In this document: positions 1-10,900 of the stretch, piece after piece
How positions within the stretch are numbered: the first letter of the stretch is position 1
Layout of the letters: every line of letters begins with the position of its first letter
Assembly: GCA_028825475.1 (NCBI GenBank)
Contig: JAPKAB010000013.1
Coordinates: 1-64,000 of the forward strand
Direction of reading: 5' to 3'
Length of the DNA: 64,000 bases
DNA from: Ascidiaceihabitans sp.
Lineage (GTDB): Bacteria > Pseudomonadota > Alphaproteobacteria > Rhodobacterales > Rhodobacteraceae
Made by a program: the position numbers and the translations under genes
The notes under the pieces: generated by a model
What the model was told of the DNA's origin: nothing
The model's input: the letters and a program-made list of their open reading frames with translations, nothing else
The model's database searches: none

Positions 1-1551
1 AAGGCCAAAGCGACCAAGGCCCCAGTGGCCGAGGACGCTGTTGAACGCGCGATGTTGCCCGTGTGGTTGATGCCACAAGGGGCAGGGTACAAACTGCGCT
101 CCAAAGCATGGCTTGATTATCAGAACGATGTGAAAGTCAGCGATGTGCAACTGGCCGCCCAAGAGGGCTTTACCAGTGTTGAACACGCAAAACGCTACAC
201 CACCCTTGGTATGGCGACGGATCAGGGCAAGCTCAGCAACATCAACGGTCTTGCGATCCTGTCTGACAGCCTCAACCAACCGATCCCACAGACCGGCACC
301 ACCACGTTCCGCCCACCCTATACACCGATCTCTATGGGGTCGATTGGTGGCGAAGCACGGGGTGACGTGTTCCAGCCTATCCGTCGTACACCAATGTATG
401 ATTGGCACGAGGCGAATGGTGCGGACTGGGAGCCTGTTGGCCAATGGCGTCGCCCCTACGCATATGTGCAAAGCGGCGAAACAGTCCATGACGCGGTAAT
501 GCGTGAGACAAAGAACACACGCGAAAATCTTGGCCTGCTGGATGCATCCACTCTTGGTAAGCTCATCGTCAAAGGCCCTGACGCGGGCAAGTTTTTGGAC
601 ATGCTTTATACCAACATGATGAGCACCCTGAAGGTCGGCAAATGCCGCTATGGCCTGATGTGTTCTGAAAACGGGTTCCTGATTGATGATGGCGTCGTTG
701 CCCGCATCGATGACGAAACATTCCTATGCCACACGACCACAGGCGGGGCGGAAACCATCCATGGTCACATGGAAGAATGGTTGCAAACCGAATGGTGGGA
801 TTGGAACGTCTACGTCGCCAACGTGACCGAACAATACGCCCAAGTCGCCGTTGTTGGCCCGAATGCCCGTAAAGCACTTGAAGCGCTGGGCGGCATGGAT
901 GTGAGCGCAGATGCGTTTGGATTTATGGAGTGGCAAGACGGGACGCTTGGCGGCTTTGACGTGCGGGCCTATCGTATCTCGTTCTCGGGCGAATTGTCTT
1001 ATGAGATCGCAGTGCCTGCCTCACAAGGTCAGGCGTTCTGGGATGCCTTGATGGCAGTTGGTGCCGATCTGGGCGTGATGCCTTACGGGACCGAATGTCT
1101 GCACATCTTGCGGGCCGAAAAGGGCTTTATCATGATCGGTGATGAAACCGATGGGACGGTCATTCCACAGGATTTGGGTCTGAACTGGGCGATCTCTAAG
1201 AAGAAAACCGACTTCTTGGGTAAACGCGCCCAACAGCGCGAGCATATGGTCAGCGATCAACGTTGGAAGCTGGTGGGTCTTGAAACGGTCGATAAATCAA
1301 CCCTGCCAGACGGTGCCTATGCCGTGGGTGAGGGGACCAATGCCAACGGTCAACGCGTCATGATTGGACGGGTAACGTCCAGCTATCATTCACCAAACTT
1401 GGACCGTGGCATCGCCATGGGGTTGGTTCTGCATGGACCGGACCGCATGGGCGAGGTCATCACCTTCCCGGGCACCGATGGCAAAGACTATGAAGCCAAG
1501 ATCGTCAGCCCAGTTTTCTATGATCCCGAAGGGGAGAAGCCAAATGTCTAA
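1..1551 (+). CDS. soxA: Sarcosine oxidase alpha subunit, C-terminal part (5' truncated by window edge); GcvT-like aminomethyltransferase region
   Basis: Frame open from base 1; contains GcvT-like motifs (RRTPMYDWHEANGADWEPVGQW, GDETDGTVIPQDLGL); followed by an overlapping soxG-like ORF. Confidence 0.9.
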   Translation, partial: KAKATKAPVAEDAVERAMLPVWLMPQGAGYKLRSKAWLDYQNDVKVSDVQLAAQEGFTSVEHAKRYTTLGMATDQGKLSNINGLAILSDSLNQPIPQTGTTTFRPPYTPISMGSIGGEARGDVFQPIRRTPMYDWHEANGADWEPVGQWRRPYAYVQSGETVHDAVMRETKNTRENLGLLDASTLGKLIVKGPDAGKFLDMLYTNMMSTLKVGKCRYGLMCSENGFLIDDGVVARIDDETFLCHTTTGGAETIHGHMEEWLQTEWWDWNVYVANVTEQYAQVAVVGPNARKALEALGGMDVSADAFGFMEWQDGTLGGFDVRAYRISFSGELSYEIAVPASQGQAFWDALMAVGADLGVMPYGTECLHILRAEKGFIMIGDETDGTVIPQDLGLNWAISKKKTDFLGKRAQQREHMVSDQRWKLVGLETVDKSTLPDGAYAVGEGTNANGQRVMIGRVTSSYHSPNLDRGIAMGLVLHGPDRMGEVITFPGTDGKDYEAKIVSPVFYDPEGEKPNV

Positions 1552-2116
1552 TCTGATCAGCGCCTTGGACAAGGCCACAGACAATAGCGGTATCGCTAAG
1601 ATCGAAGAGATCGGGCTGCAAGGCATGATCACCCTGCGCGGTGATCTCAGCAAAGCTGCGGTGAAAAAGGCGGCGACGTCGGTCACGGGTGTCGAGATGC
1701 CCGCACTCGGCCACGCCAACCACGACGGTGCCTCTGGCATCTGCTGGATGAGCACGGATGAGTTGCTGGTGCTGTGCCCCTACGATCAGGTCGCAGACAC
1801 CTTGGCCAAGATGCACACCGCGCTGGGCAAGGCACATGCGCTGGCCGTGGATGTATCTGATGCACGGGCAAGCCTGCGCGTGTCAGGGCCTAACGCACGC
1901 GAAGTTATGGCGAAACTGGCGCCGGTTGATCTGTCACCAAAGGCGTTCAAACCCGGCATGTTCCGCCGCACGCGCATGGCGCAGGTGGCTGCGGCCTTTT
2001 GGATGGTGGACGACGAGACGTTCCAGATCGTCTGCTTCCGCTCAAACGCACAATATGTGTTCGATTTGCTGAAAGTTGCAGCCCAAAACGGATCTGAGGT
2101 TGGTTTCTTTAAGTAA
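1544..2116 (+). CDS. soxG: Sarcosine oxidase gamma subunit
   Basis: ATG at 1544 overlaps the soxA stop by 8 nt; protein begins MSNLISALDKATDNSGIAKIEEIG; position after soxA. Confidence 0.85.
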   Translation: MSNLISALDKATDNSGIAKIEEIGLQGMITLRGDLSKAAVKKAATSVTGVEMPALGHANHDGASGICWMSTDELLVLCPYDQVADTLAKMHTALGKAHALAVDVSDARASLRVSGPNAREVMAKLAPVDLSPKAFKPGMFRRTRMAQVAAAFWMVDDETFQIVCFRSNAQYVFDLLKVAAQNGSEVGFFK

Positions 2117-2238
2117 AGAAATCTGGGGGATTGTGGACTTTGCGTATATTTACGCCACCACTCCCCCTTGATCTTGAAGTGGATCGCGCTTCATGTCACC
2201 TAAGGCACAGATGAATTTATCCTAAAGGGGACCATAGA

Positions 2239-2838
2239 ATGGCTTTTGAACTTCCTGATCTTCCATACGCCCACGACGCGCTGGCAGCACACGGCATGTC
2301 TGCTGAAACCATGGAATTCCACCACGACCTGCACCACAACGCCTATGTCACAAACGGCAACGCGGCGATTGCTGGCACTGAGTGGGAAGGGAAATCCCTC
2401 GAAGAGATCATCAAAGGCACATATGATGCGTCTTCGGTGGCTCAAAACGGTATCTTCAACAACATCTCCCAACTTTGGAACCACAACCAGTTCTGGGAAA
2501 TGATGACACCAACATCAGGCGCTATGCCGTCTGAGTTGGAAGCTGCAATCAAAGAGAGCTTTGGCTCTGTTGACGATTTCAAAGCACAATTCGCTGCTGC
2601 TGGTGCTGGCCAGTTCGGTTCAGGCTGGGCATGGTTGGTGAAAAACGCTGACGGTTCATTGGCTGTGACCAAAACTGAAAACGGCGTGAACCCACTTTGC
2701 TTCGGTCAAACAGCCTTGCTGGGTTGCGATGTTTGGGAGCACTCCTACTACATCGACTTCCGCAACAAACGCCCTGTTTACTTGTCCAACTTTATGGAAA
2801 ACCTTGTGAACTGGGAAAACGTTGCATCACGCATGTAA
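2239..2838 (+). CDS. sodB: Superoxide dismutase (Fe/Mn)
   Basis: Typical FeSOD sequence MAFELPDLPYAHDALAAHGMSAETMEFHHDLHH and DVWEHSYYIDFRNKRPVYL. Confidence 0.96.
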   Translation: MAFELPDLPYAHDALAAHGMSAETMEFHHDLHHNAYVTNGNAAIAGTEWEGKSLEEIIKGTYDASSVAQNGIFNNISQLWNHNQFWEMMTPTSGAMPSELEAAIKESFGSVDDFKAQFAAAGAGQFGSGWAWLVKNADGSLAVTKTENGVNPLCFGQTALLGCDVWEHSYYIDFRNKRPVYLSNFMENLVNWENVASRM

Positions 2839-2859
2839 GCGACCCTAGATACTTAATCG

Positions 2860-2890
2860 AAACGCCCTGGCTGAAAAGTTAGGGCGTTTT
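2860..2890 (+). terminator. Rho-independent terminator after sodB
   Basis: Inverted repeat aaacgccct...agggcgttt with trailing T. Confidence 0.75.
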
Positions 2891-2944
2891 GCGTTGTGTA
2901 CACACATTACTTGACGCAGGTCGCTCCCAACACGTGAGGTTACG

Positions 2945-3865
2945 ATGACGGCATCCACCAAGGGCATCCTAGCCATGATCGGTTCCTGCATCATTTGGGG
3001 GCTATCATCCCTTATATACAAACAACTGTCTAACGTTCCTGCAATAGAGATTTTGGCGCACCGGACGCTGTGGTCTTTTGTGTTTTTCGTCATATTGTTG
3101 GGAGTGCAGGGACGTCTGTACGAAGTGCGTGGATCATTTTCTGATCGGCGCAGCACATGCCTGACGGTTCTTGCAGCCCTGATGATCCTTGCTAATTGGT
3201 TCCTCTTCATCTGGTCGATCGAAACCGAACGGGCAATCCAAGCCAGCTTAGGGTATTACATTTACCCGCTGGTATCTGTTGTCCTTTGTTGGCTCTTTTT
3301 CGGCGAGAGATTAGGCTGTCTGCAGTGGACTGCAATTACCTTAGTAGCGGTGGCTGTTAGCGCGCTGACTTATGGATTGGGCGGAGCACCGTGGGTTTCA
3401 CTGACATTGGCTGGCACATTTGCGATATACGGGCTCTTGAAAAAGCAACTGTCGGTTGGACCCGTTGTGTCCGTCACCTCTGAGGTGACCTTAGTCGTGC
3501 CATTCGCTGTGATTTTTCTGTTGCTAACATGGCACAATGGGGAAGCTACATTTGGGCAAGATTTGGTGACTACAGGACTGTTGATTTTCGCCGGTCCGCT
3601 TACAGCAGTTCCACTGATACTGTTTAGTTTAGCAGCACGGCGGGTGAGCATGGCAACGATTGGTTTGGTTGGATATCTAAACCCAACTTTGCAGTTCTTA
3701 TGCGCCGTAGTGGTCTTTGCTGAACCGTTCACAAGCTGGCATGTGATGGCCTTCGCGATGATTTGGTCTGCGCTGTCGCTCTATTCAATAACGGTGTGGT
3801 CTCAGGAGAAGGCGTCGCGTAAAGCAAGCGTTGCAGCAGCGGCATCTGGGACCACTGTGATATAA
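2945..3865 (+). CDS. rarD: EamA family transporter, RarD type
   Basis: 10-TM DMT pattern; MIGSCIIWGLSSLIYKQLSNVPAIEILAHRTLWS is RarD-like. Confidence 0.88.
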   Translation: MTASTKGILAMIGSCIIWGLSSLIYKQLSNVPAIEILAHRTLWSFVFFVILLGVQGRLYEVRGSFSDRRSTCLTVLAALMILANWFLFIWSIETERAIQASLGYYIYPLVSVVLCWLFFGERLGCLQWTAITLVAVAVSALTYGLGGAPWVSLTLAGTFAIYGLLKKQLSVGPVVSVTSEVTLVVPFAVIFLLLTWHNGEATFGQDLVTTGLLIFAGPLTAVPLILFSLAARRVSMATIGLVGYLNPTLQFLCAVVVFAEPFTSWHVMAFAMIWSALSLYSITVWSQEKASRKASVAAAASGTTVI

Positions 3866-4353
3866 TCCAACAGGCTGGCATCCGCGAAACCTTGTGTCAC
3901 AACGTGGTTCATAAGAGAAATCAACGGACCCCAGTAGCCATTTGTATTTAATAGATAAATAGGCTTTGAGTGTAGGCCCAGCTGACGCCATGTGAGAGCT
4001 TCAAACAACTCATCCAAAGACCCTGCACCACCTGGTAGGACCACGACTGCGTCGCAGTTCATGAACATAACCTTTTTACGCTCGTGCATTGTCTCGGTAA
4101 CAATATATGTTGTCAGATCGGTCTTGCCGACCTCCCAATCCACAAGATGTTGAGGAATGACGCCAAAGGTGTCGCCACCCGCATCTTGTGCCGCGCGAGC
4201 GACAGTTCCCATTAGGCCAACATCGCCCGCACCATAAACCAACCGCCATCCATTTTCGGCTAGCGCGGCACCGATGTTATGCGCGTCGACCGCATAGGCC
4301 GGATCAATACCGGCGCGAGAACCACAATAGACGCAGACTGATTTAGGGGACAT
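3802..4353 (-). CDS. LOG family / TIGR00730 Rossmann-fold protein (cytokinin riboside 5'-monophosphate phosphoribohydrolase-like)
   Basis: VCVYCGSRAG... and VVLPGGAGSLDELFEALTWRQLG (PGGxGTxxE-type motif). Confidence 0.92.
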   Translation of the reverse strand: MSPKSVCVYCGSRAGIDPAYAVDAHNIGAALAENGWRLVYGAGDVGLMGTVARAAQDAGGDTFGVIPQHLVDWEVGKTDLTTYIVTETMHERKKVMFMNCDAVVVLPGGAGSLDELFEALTWRQLGLHSKPIYLLNTNGYWGPLISLMNHVVTQGFADASLLDYITVVPDAAAATLALRDAFS

Positions 4354-4506
4354 GAAACGCTCCTGTACACAAGAAATTATGCAAAATTTGACCCATCGGG
4401 TTTTGACCGCTCATATCGCGCTTGGTATGTAAGCTCAATCTATATGGGTCGTTATTTAGTGGCCCGATTTTATGTCAGTGTGTGCGGTGCACCGAAGGAA
4501 CTTAAG

Positions 4507-5895
4507 ATGAGCAAACTAGCAGCTTTTTTGAGCGCAAACGCAGGCCCCGTGGTCGGTGCCAGTGTCTTGGCCGTTGCGGCTGTTGGTGCGGGTACGTATT
4601 TTGCAGTTCTTAAACCAAATGATACGGTTGAAGGTGTGGCTCAGGTGATTGCTTTGCCTGCTGAAGAGGCAGCACTGACAGAGGTTTCTAAGCCAGTTTC
4701 TGCTGCCACTGTGCCTGTGACAGAAGTTGAAGAAGATCCTGTTACTGGAGCAGCAGAAGAGGTTGCTGTTGTTGAGCCTGTTTCACCCAGTATCGACGAG
4801 GTTCGCAGCGAAGCCGATGGGTTGACCATTTTAGCGGGACGGGGTGAACCGAATGCGAAAGTGACCTTGTTCGTCAATGAAATTGAGAACTCCAGTGTTA
4901 CCGCGGGTAATGACGGAACTTTCGCAATTGTTGCCTTTCTGGAGCCATCATCGGATCCAAAGGTTTTAAGTGTCGTTCAGCAAGCGGGTGATCTCGAAAT
5001 GGCTGCGGCCGACATAATCTTGGCTCCACAGCCCGTCGTTGCGAAGGTCGAAGAGGTTGAGGTGGCGGTGATGGAGACAACAAAGGTTGATCCTGTTGTT
5101 GTTGAGAGCGTTGAAGAAACAACTGACGTTGAAGCTGAAGCTAACTTAGAAGAACAAGTTGCTGTTGTGGTTGCCGATACAGTCGTCGTTCCAGAGATAG
5201 CGGCTGCAGTTGAAGCTGAGGCTGACATTGCAACGGATATTCAAGAGGCCAAGGCTGATGTTGATGAGCCTAAAGTCGATGTTACTGATGGTTCCAAGAT
5301 CGAAGAGCAAAAGATTTTGGCAGCAGAACAACCAACTCCGGTTCTTGAAGAAGCCAAAACTGAAGTCGCTATTTTGAAGTCAGACGAGAGTGGCGTTGAA
5401 GTGATCAGCCGTTCCAGCGCACCCGAACTCATGTCCAACGTTGAAATTGACACCATCAGCTATTCGGAAGAGGGCGATGTTTTATTAAGTGGGCGCGCTC
5501 AGTCGCAGGCCGCATCAGTTCGTGTCTATTTGGATAATAGAGTCATCACGACACTAGACGTTGATACATCTGGCCGCTGGCGTGGAGATCTGCCTGACGT
5601 TGATACAGGCGTCTACACACTGCGCGTGGACGAAGTGGACGTAGAGGGTGATGTTACCAGCCGCGTCGAGACCCCGTTTAAGCGCGAGGCGCCTGAAGTG
5701 CTTGAGGCCGCGGCAGGCAACGGCGACGCACCGGTTAAGGCCATAACAGTACAGACAGGCGCGACGCTTTGGGCGATTGCGCGAGACCGTTATGGCGACG
5801 GCACGTTGTTTGTACGTGTTTTCGAAGCAAATTCGAACTCAATCAAAGACCCGGATCTGATTTACCCCGGGCAAGTATTCGATTTGCCCGACTAG
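4507..5895 (+). CDS. LysM peptidoglycan-binding domain protein with N-terminal anchor, long V/E-rich acidic linker and Ig-like segments
   Basis: C-terminal ITVQTGATLWAIARDRYGDGTLFVRVFEANSNSIKDPDLIYPGQVFDLPD is LysM; internal ATG at 4507 preferred over the 4444 ORF start. Confidence 0.85.
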   Translation: MSKLAAFLSANAGPVVGASVLAVAAVGAGTYFAVLKPNDTVEGVAQVIALPAEEAALTEVSKPVSAATVPVTEVEEDPVTGAAEEVAVVEPVSPSIDEVRSEADGLTILAGRGEPNAKVTLFVNEIENSSVTAGNDGTFAIVAFLEPSSDPKVLSVVQQAGDLEMAAADIILAPQPVVAKVEEVEVAVMETTKVDPVVVESVEETTDVEAEANLEEQVAVVVADTVVVPEIAAAVEAEADIATDIQEAKADVDEPKVDVTDGSKIEEQKILAAEQPTPVLEEAKTEVAILKSDESGVEVISRSSAPELMSNVEIDTISYSEEGDVLLSGRAQSQAASVRVYLDNRVITTLDVDTSGRWRGDLPDVDTGVYTLRVDEVDVEGDVTSRVETPFKREAPEVLEAAAGNGDAPVKAITVQTGATLWAIARDRYGDGTLFVRVFEANSNSIKDPDLIYPGQVFDLPD

Positions 5896-6006
5896 ACGAT
5901 GCACTAAGCCGAGTCGCATAAACTTAGACAACAGAATATGTGCCGGGTGACTGGCACATCCTAAAGGAGGGGCCTATGTTAAGGGTCCCTTTATTTAGGA
6001 TTGTAT

Positions 6007-7830
6007 ATGTCACCCAGAATTTCTGATGCGCCTGTTCTAACCTTAGAACAAGAAGAGCGTGCCTCTGGCATGCGAACCTTGCGCAAAGTTAGCCCCTATA
6101 TTTGGCCTGCTGACAAACAATGGGTGAAACGACGGGTTGTTTGGTCGATGCTTGCATTGATCCTTTCAAAAGTCGTGGCAATTGGGACATCGTTTCTTAC
6201 TGGTGGCGCTGTAGATGTTTTGTCGGGAGACCGTGCGTCAGTCCTTACATTGGGTGCACTTGGTTTGGTTGTCGCATATGGACTTGCCCGCTTACTCAAC
6301 GTGGGATTTCAGCAATTGCGTGATGCGATTTTTGCGCCCGTGGCTCAACGTGCGTTACGCGCATTGGCGCTAGAGACATTCGAGCATATCCACCGACTAA
6401 GTATGCGGTATCATATCACCCGTAAAACCGGTGGCTTAAGCCGTATTGTCGAACGTGGTGTTAAAGGCGTCGAATTTTTGCTGCGGTTTTTGTTGTTTTC
6501 GATTGGGCCGTTGGTTCTAGAATTGTTGATGGTTGCGGTTGCGTTCAGTTGGTATTTTGACTTCCGATATCTGGCTATTTTGACCGTAACTATCGCTGTT
6601 TATATTTGGTTTACCTTCAAGGTGACGGAGTGGCGTGTGAAGTTGCGGCGCGTGATGAATGCACAAGACACGGATGCCAATCAAAAAGCTGTCGACAGTT
6701 TGTTGAACTATGAAACTGTGAAATACTTTGGTGCAGAAAAGAGAGAAGCCACGCGGTATGATAAGGCCATGGCAGGTTATGAAGCAGCTGCGCTGAAAAC
6801 GTCCTACTCTCTTGCATGGCTCAATTCCGGGCAGTCTCTGATTATTTCTGCGGGCCTTGTTGGAGTGCTGATTTTAGCTGTCCTTGGGGTCGAGAACGGA
6901 GACCTGTCGGTTGGTGATTTTGTGACGGTCAACGCGCTAATGATCCAGATTATGCTGCCACTGAACTTCTTGGGGTCGGTGTATCGCGAAATCCGTCAAG
7001 CACTGGTCGACATGGGACAAATGTTCAATTTGTTGGAGCAGCCAGCGGATGTGAGCGATGCGGTGGATGCCAAAACGTTGAAGATCACAGGCGGTGAAAT
7101 CGAATTAGACGAAGTCCACTTTGGCTATGATAAAGAACGCGCCATTTTGAAGGGTGTGTCTGTTACAGCAAAACCTGGCCAAATGGTTGCAATTGTGGGC
7201 TCGACGGGTTCAGGCAAATCCACAATCGGTCGTTTACTGTTCCGTTTCTATGACGTGTCTGGCGGCGCGCTTCGCATTGACGGGCAAGACGTCCGCGACG
7301 TGACACAAGCGAGCCTGCACGCAGCTATTGGCGTGGTGCCACAGGATACGGTTCTGTTCAACGACACCATCCGCTACAACATCGCCTATGGCCTTGATGG
7401 CGCGACCCAAGAACAGATCGAGGACGCTGCACGTTCAGCACAAATCCACGACTTTATCATGGAATTGCCTGATGGGTATGAGACTGCGGTAGGCGAACGT
7501 GGCCTGAAACTGTCGGGTGGTGAAAAGCAACGGGTTGGTATTGCGCGGACTTTGTTGAAAGACCCGCCAATTTTGTTGCTTGATGAAGCAACATCGGCGC
7601 TGGATTCCGAGACCGAACAGGACATCAAAGAAGCATTGATGCAAGCAGGGCGGGGCCGCACGGTTTTGACCATTGCACACCGTCTGAGCACGATTGCCGA
7701 AGCGGACCGCATTATCGTTCTTGAAAAGGGAGTGATTGTTGAGACGGGCACGCATGATGAATTGCTTAAGAGTGATGGGCGTTATGCACAGCTTTGGCAC
7801 CGTCAACAGGCTGATGAAACTGTAGGCTAA
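6007..7830 (+). CDS. ABC transporter ATP-binding protein/permease, Atm1 type
   Basis: TM domain then NBD with GSTGSGKSTIGRLLFRFYD, LSGGEKQRVGIARTLLKDPPILLLDEATSALD. Confidence 0.92.
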   Translation: MSPRISDAPVLTLEQEERASGMRTLRKVSPYIWPADKQWVKRRVVWSMLALILSKVVAIGTSFLTGGAVDVLSGDRASVLTLGALGLVVAYGLARLLNVGFQQLRDAIFAPVAQRALRALALETFEHIHRLSMRYHITRKTGGLSRIVERGVKGVEFLLRFLLFSIGPLVLELLMVAVAFSWYFDFRYLAILTVTIAVYIWFTFKVTEWRVKLRRVMNAQDTDANQKAVDSLLNYETVKYFGAEKREATRYDKAMAGYEAAALKTSYSLAWLNSGQSLIISAGLVGVLILAVLGVENGDLSVGDFVTVNALMIQIMLPLNFLGSVYREIRQALVDMGQMFNLLEQPADVSDAVDAKTLKITGGEIELDEVHFGYDKERAILKGVSVTAKPGQMVAIVGSTGSGKSTIGRLLFRFYDVSGGALRIDGQDVRDVTQASLHAAIGVVPQDTVLFNDTIRYNIAYGLDGATQEQIEDAARSAQIHDFIMELPDGYETAVGERGLKLSGGEKQRVGIARTLLKDPPILLLDEATSALDSETEQDIKEALMQAGRGRTVLTIAHRLSTIAEADRIIVLEKGVIVETGTHDELLKSDGRYAQLWHRQQADETVG

Positions 7831-7857
7831 GGTGCGGTTTTGGAGACTTGGTTCAAA

Positions 7858-7938
7858 GGGGCTTTGCCCCCGACCTGCGGTCTCCCCCAGAGTTTATTTG
7901 GTAAGATGAAGTTAGGGGGCCGATTGTGGCCCCCTTTC
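7858..7938. repeat. Intergenic hairpin array resembling Rhodobacteraceae-type 'ggggctttgccccc...ctcccccagag.ttatttgg.aagatgaag' sequence, ending in a terminator hairpin
   Basis: ggggc-ttt-gcccc at 7858-7870; agggggcc-gattgt-ggccccct at 7914-7935; lies between convergent genes. Confidence 0.6.
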
Positions 7939-7939
7939 C

Positions 7940-10900
7940 TTATTCGGCGGGTTTTATGGACGCGGATGGGTCTTCATCGATGTCCCAAAGTACCTCGTTG
8001 CTCGTGGCCTTGCGTGCTTGTTTTTGCAGTGCCCAGTCACGTGCGGATTTGCTGGCGCGCCCCAATGACAGTTTCGCGAGTAAGCTGGCGAACCAAAGCA
8101 CGTAAGTTGTCGCCCAGACCCGCATAGCCAGCAAGGACGGCGTGATCATGAGTGTGAGAACCGTCGCGATCCCAAGGCCGAAGACAACGGCTGTTGCCAA
8201 TTGTTTCCACCAAAGCGCGGTTGGGCTATCGATTGTGTAACCGCCGCCGGCGAAATCAAGGCTTAGGCCAAACATCATTGGAGCAAGGCCAGCCATTGTT
8301 GTAATTGTGGTGAGCAACACAGGACGAATGCGGTCTTGAGCGGTCCGAATGATAGCTTCGATCCGTGGCATGTAGCGTTCGTATTCCTGATAGGTATCGA
8401 TCAACACGATGTTGTTGTTTACAACAATACCAGCCAGCGCGACGATCCCTGTACCTGTCATGATGATTGAGAAGGCCTGATCCATGACCAACATCCCGAT
8501 TAATACGCCAGTCGTTGAAAGAACAACGGCGGCAAGAACCAGCACGGCGTTATAGACACTGTTGAATTGTGCGAGCAGAATAATGAACATCAATCCAAGT
8601 GCACCTGCAAAGGCGTTCATCAAGAAGGCACCGCTTTCGGCTTGATCCTCTTGGTCGCCCGTCCACTCGTGTTCGAGACCCGCCGCAAACGGGTCTGTGT
8701 CGAGCCATTTGGTGAGTTGCTCAATCCGTTCGCCCGCGGTGATGGGTTGCCACTGAATGGCTTCATCTGCGATGAGGGTGTCCAATTGGGCAGCGGTGAC
8801 TGCTGGATCGAGCGATAAGAGGTTATAGCGAACGTCGTCTATATCGGTGATGTTTCCGCTTTTGTTGGGACGTAGTGTTGCGACGATTTGTTCAACCTCT
8901 TCGCTGTCGACATCGACGGTGCGGGTCAATTTACGCAACCCGTTTTCAAGGCCAGCCTTAACATCGAAATAACGTTTTTGCCCAATACGGCTGATTTGGG
9001 CCAATTTGGGAACTGGCGTGCGCGTGATGAAGTTGGCCAATGGAACAAGGCCGTCACGGGTGCGTACTTTCAGTGTATCTAGGGTGCTTAGAACGCGATC
9101 GTTTTCAGGCAAACGCACGCGGATTTCGATTTCCTCATCAGAGCTGTCAACGCGCATGGTGTCCAAGAGCAAGCCGCGGGTCACAAGTTGAACCATAGCC
9201 CCAACAGTGGCCACATCAGCGCCGTAACGGCCTGCTTTTTGGACATCTACATTAATTTGCCAATCAATGCCGGGCAGGGGACGTGTGTCTTCAATCAGAA
9301 ACAGTCCCGGTGTCGCGTCAAACTGTTGGCGTGCTGCCGTTGTCGCGGCCAAAAGGTCATCCCAGTTGTCTCCTTTAATCCGTAGGTGCACGGGTTTTCC
9401 ACTGGCGGGGCCACGCGATAGGTTGAGAATTTCAATCTTGATGCCGGGTATTTCTTTCAACTGTACTGTCAACTCTTCAATGACGGTGTCGCCGTCAAAT
9501 GCTTCTGCCTTCACTTCGCGCGAAATGACGTAATCCGTGAAAGGAACTGTGAACCACGCTTCGCGGCTGTTTGGCCGATCTTCCCACGGGATGGTTTCCA
9601 GTTGGATTTGCCCGATGGTATCCATAGGGGCCTGTGCACCGCCTGTATTGGCGTTCAACCCGCCGTTGCCAGCAAAAGCGAATGCAGTGTCGATGCCAGG
9701 ATGTGCACCAATGATGTCTTCGGCTTGTTTGACCAATACATCTTTTTCATCAAGGCTTAGGTTCCCACGCGCGAGCACGTAAACCACGGCTTGCTCTGGT
9801 TCGGATTCCACGAAGAATTCGACGCCTTTGTTATTGTTGCCGAAGTAAATGTAGGTGGTGCCGACAAAGACAAAGACAAACCCAGCCATCACAAGGGGCA
9901 TGATTGGATTGCCAACGATGGCTTCCATAAGGTGACCGAAGGGTGAGCGTTGATAGCCTGAGCGAACCTTGCGTTGGCGGTTGCCGATAATCTTGTAGGC
10001 AATCCATGCGCCACCGCGACCAAGGCGGGGTAGGATGGCCAATGCACCGATAAACAGGCCAAGGGCGCTGGAAACCACAGCAGCAGACGCGATCGCCATC
10101 AACAAGATCACACCAAATGCTTTTACGAAGGACGGGATGACAGAACCCAAGATATTGCGACCATCCATGCCGGCAAAGGCTGCACTCATAAGCCCGCTAA
10201 GTGGTGCAGGGCCAGTGGGAACACCGACGCTATCAACTGGCGCGGTAAAGCCGACCCCCATAGTAAAACCGGCAACCAGGACGAAGGCCACCATCATTGC
10301 GATGTGGGCAACGATTGGGAGGCGCGAAATGGTTTCCATACCGTTGGTGATGAATTGCTCCATCCGCCCGGTAACACCGCCCATGACGGGTAGATACACA
10401 AGCGCAACGACCAAAGATGCAGACAACACAAAGATCAGTGTTACAGGCAACATGCCCATGAATTGGCCCGGAACGCCCGGCCAGAACAGCATGGGCAGGA
10501 AAGCACAAAGCGTTGTCGCGGTTGATGAAATCACTGGCCAGAACATGCGTTTGGCGGCGTCCACATAGGCCTGCATTGGCCCTGCGCCCTCTGCCTGTCG
10601 TTTGTCGGCATATTCGACGACCACAATGGCCCCATCTACCAACATCCCAACGGCAAGGATCAGGCCGAACATCACAATGTTGGAGACCGATATCCCCATC
10701 AAGGCAAGCAGCACAAAGCACAACAGGAATGAGGTTGGGATCGCAAAGCCAACCAGCAGGGCCGCGCGGATGCCTAGCGCCGCCAACACAACGATCATAA
10801 CCAACGCGATCGCCGTGAACACAGAGCCCTGTAGTTGTTGGACCATTGAATTCACAACACGCGATTGGTCATTTGATGTGCCAACATCAACGGCAGCGAT

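Noticed and set aside
2120-2175. Possible riboswitch or leader upstream of sodB (ggggga..ccaccactccccc)
   Set aside because: Pairing is imperfect and more consistent with a weak soxG terminator; no known riboswitch core recognised.
10035-10568. 177-aa + strand ORF within the RND permease gene
   Set aside because: Antisense to a strongly supported RND coding sequence; low-complexity translation typical of a shadow ORF.
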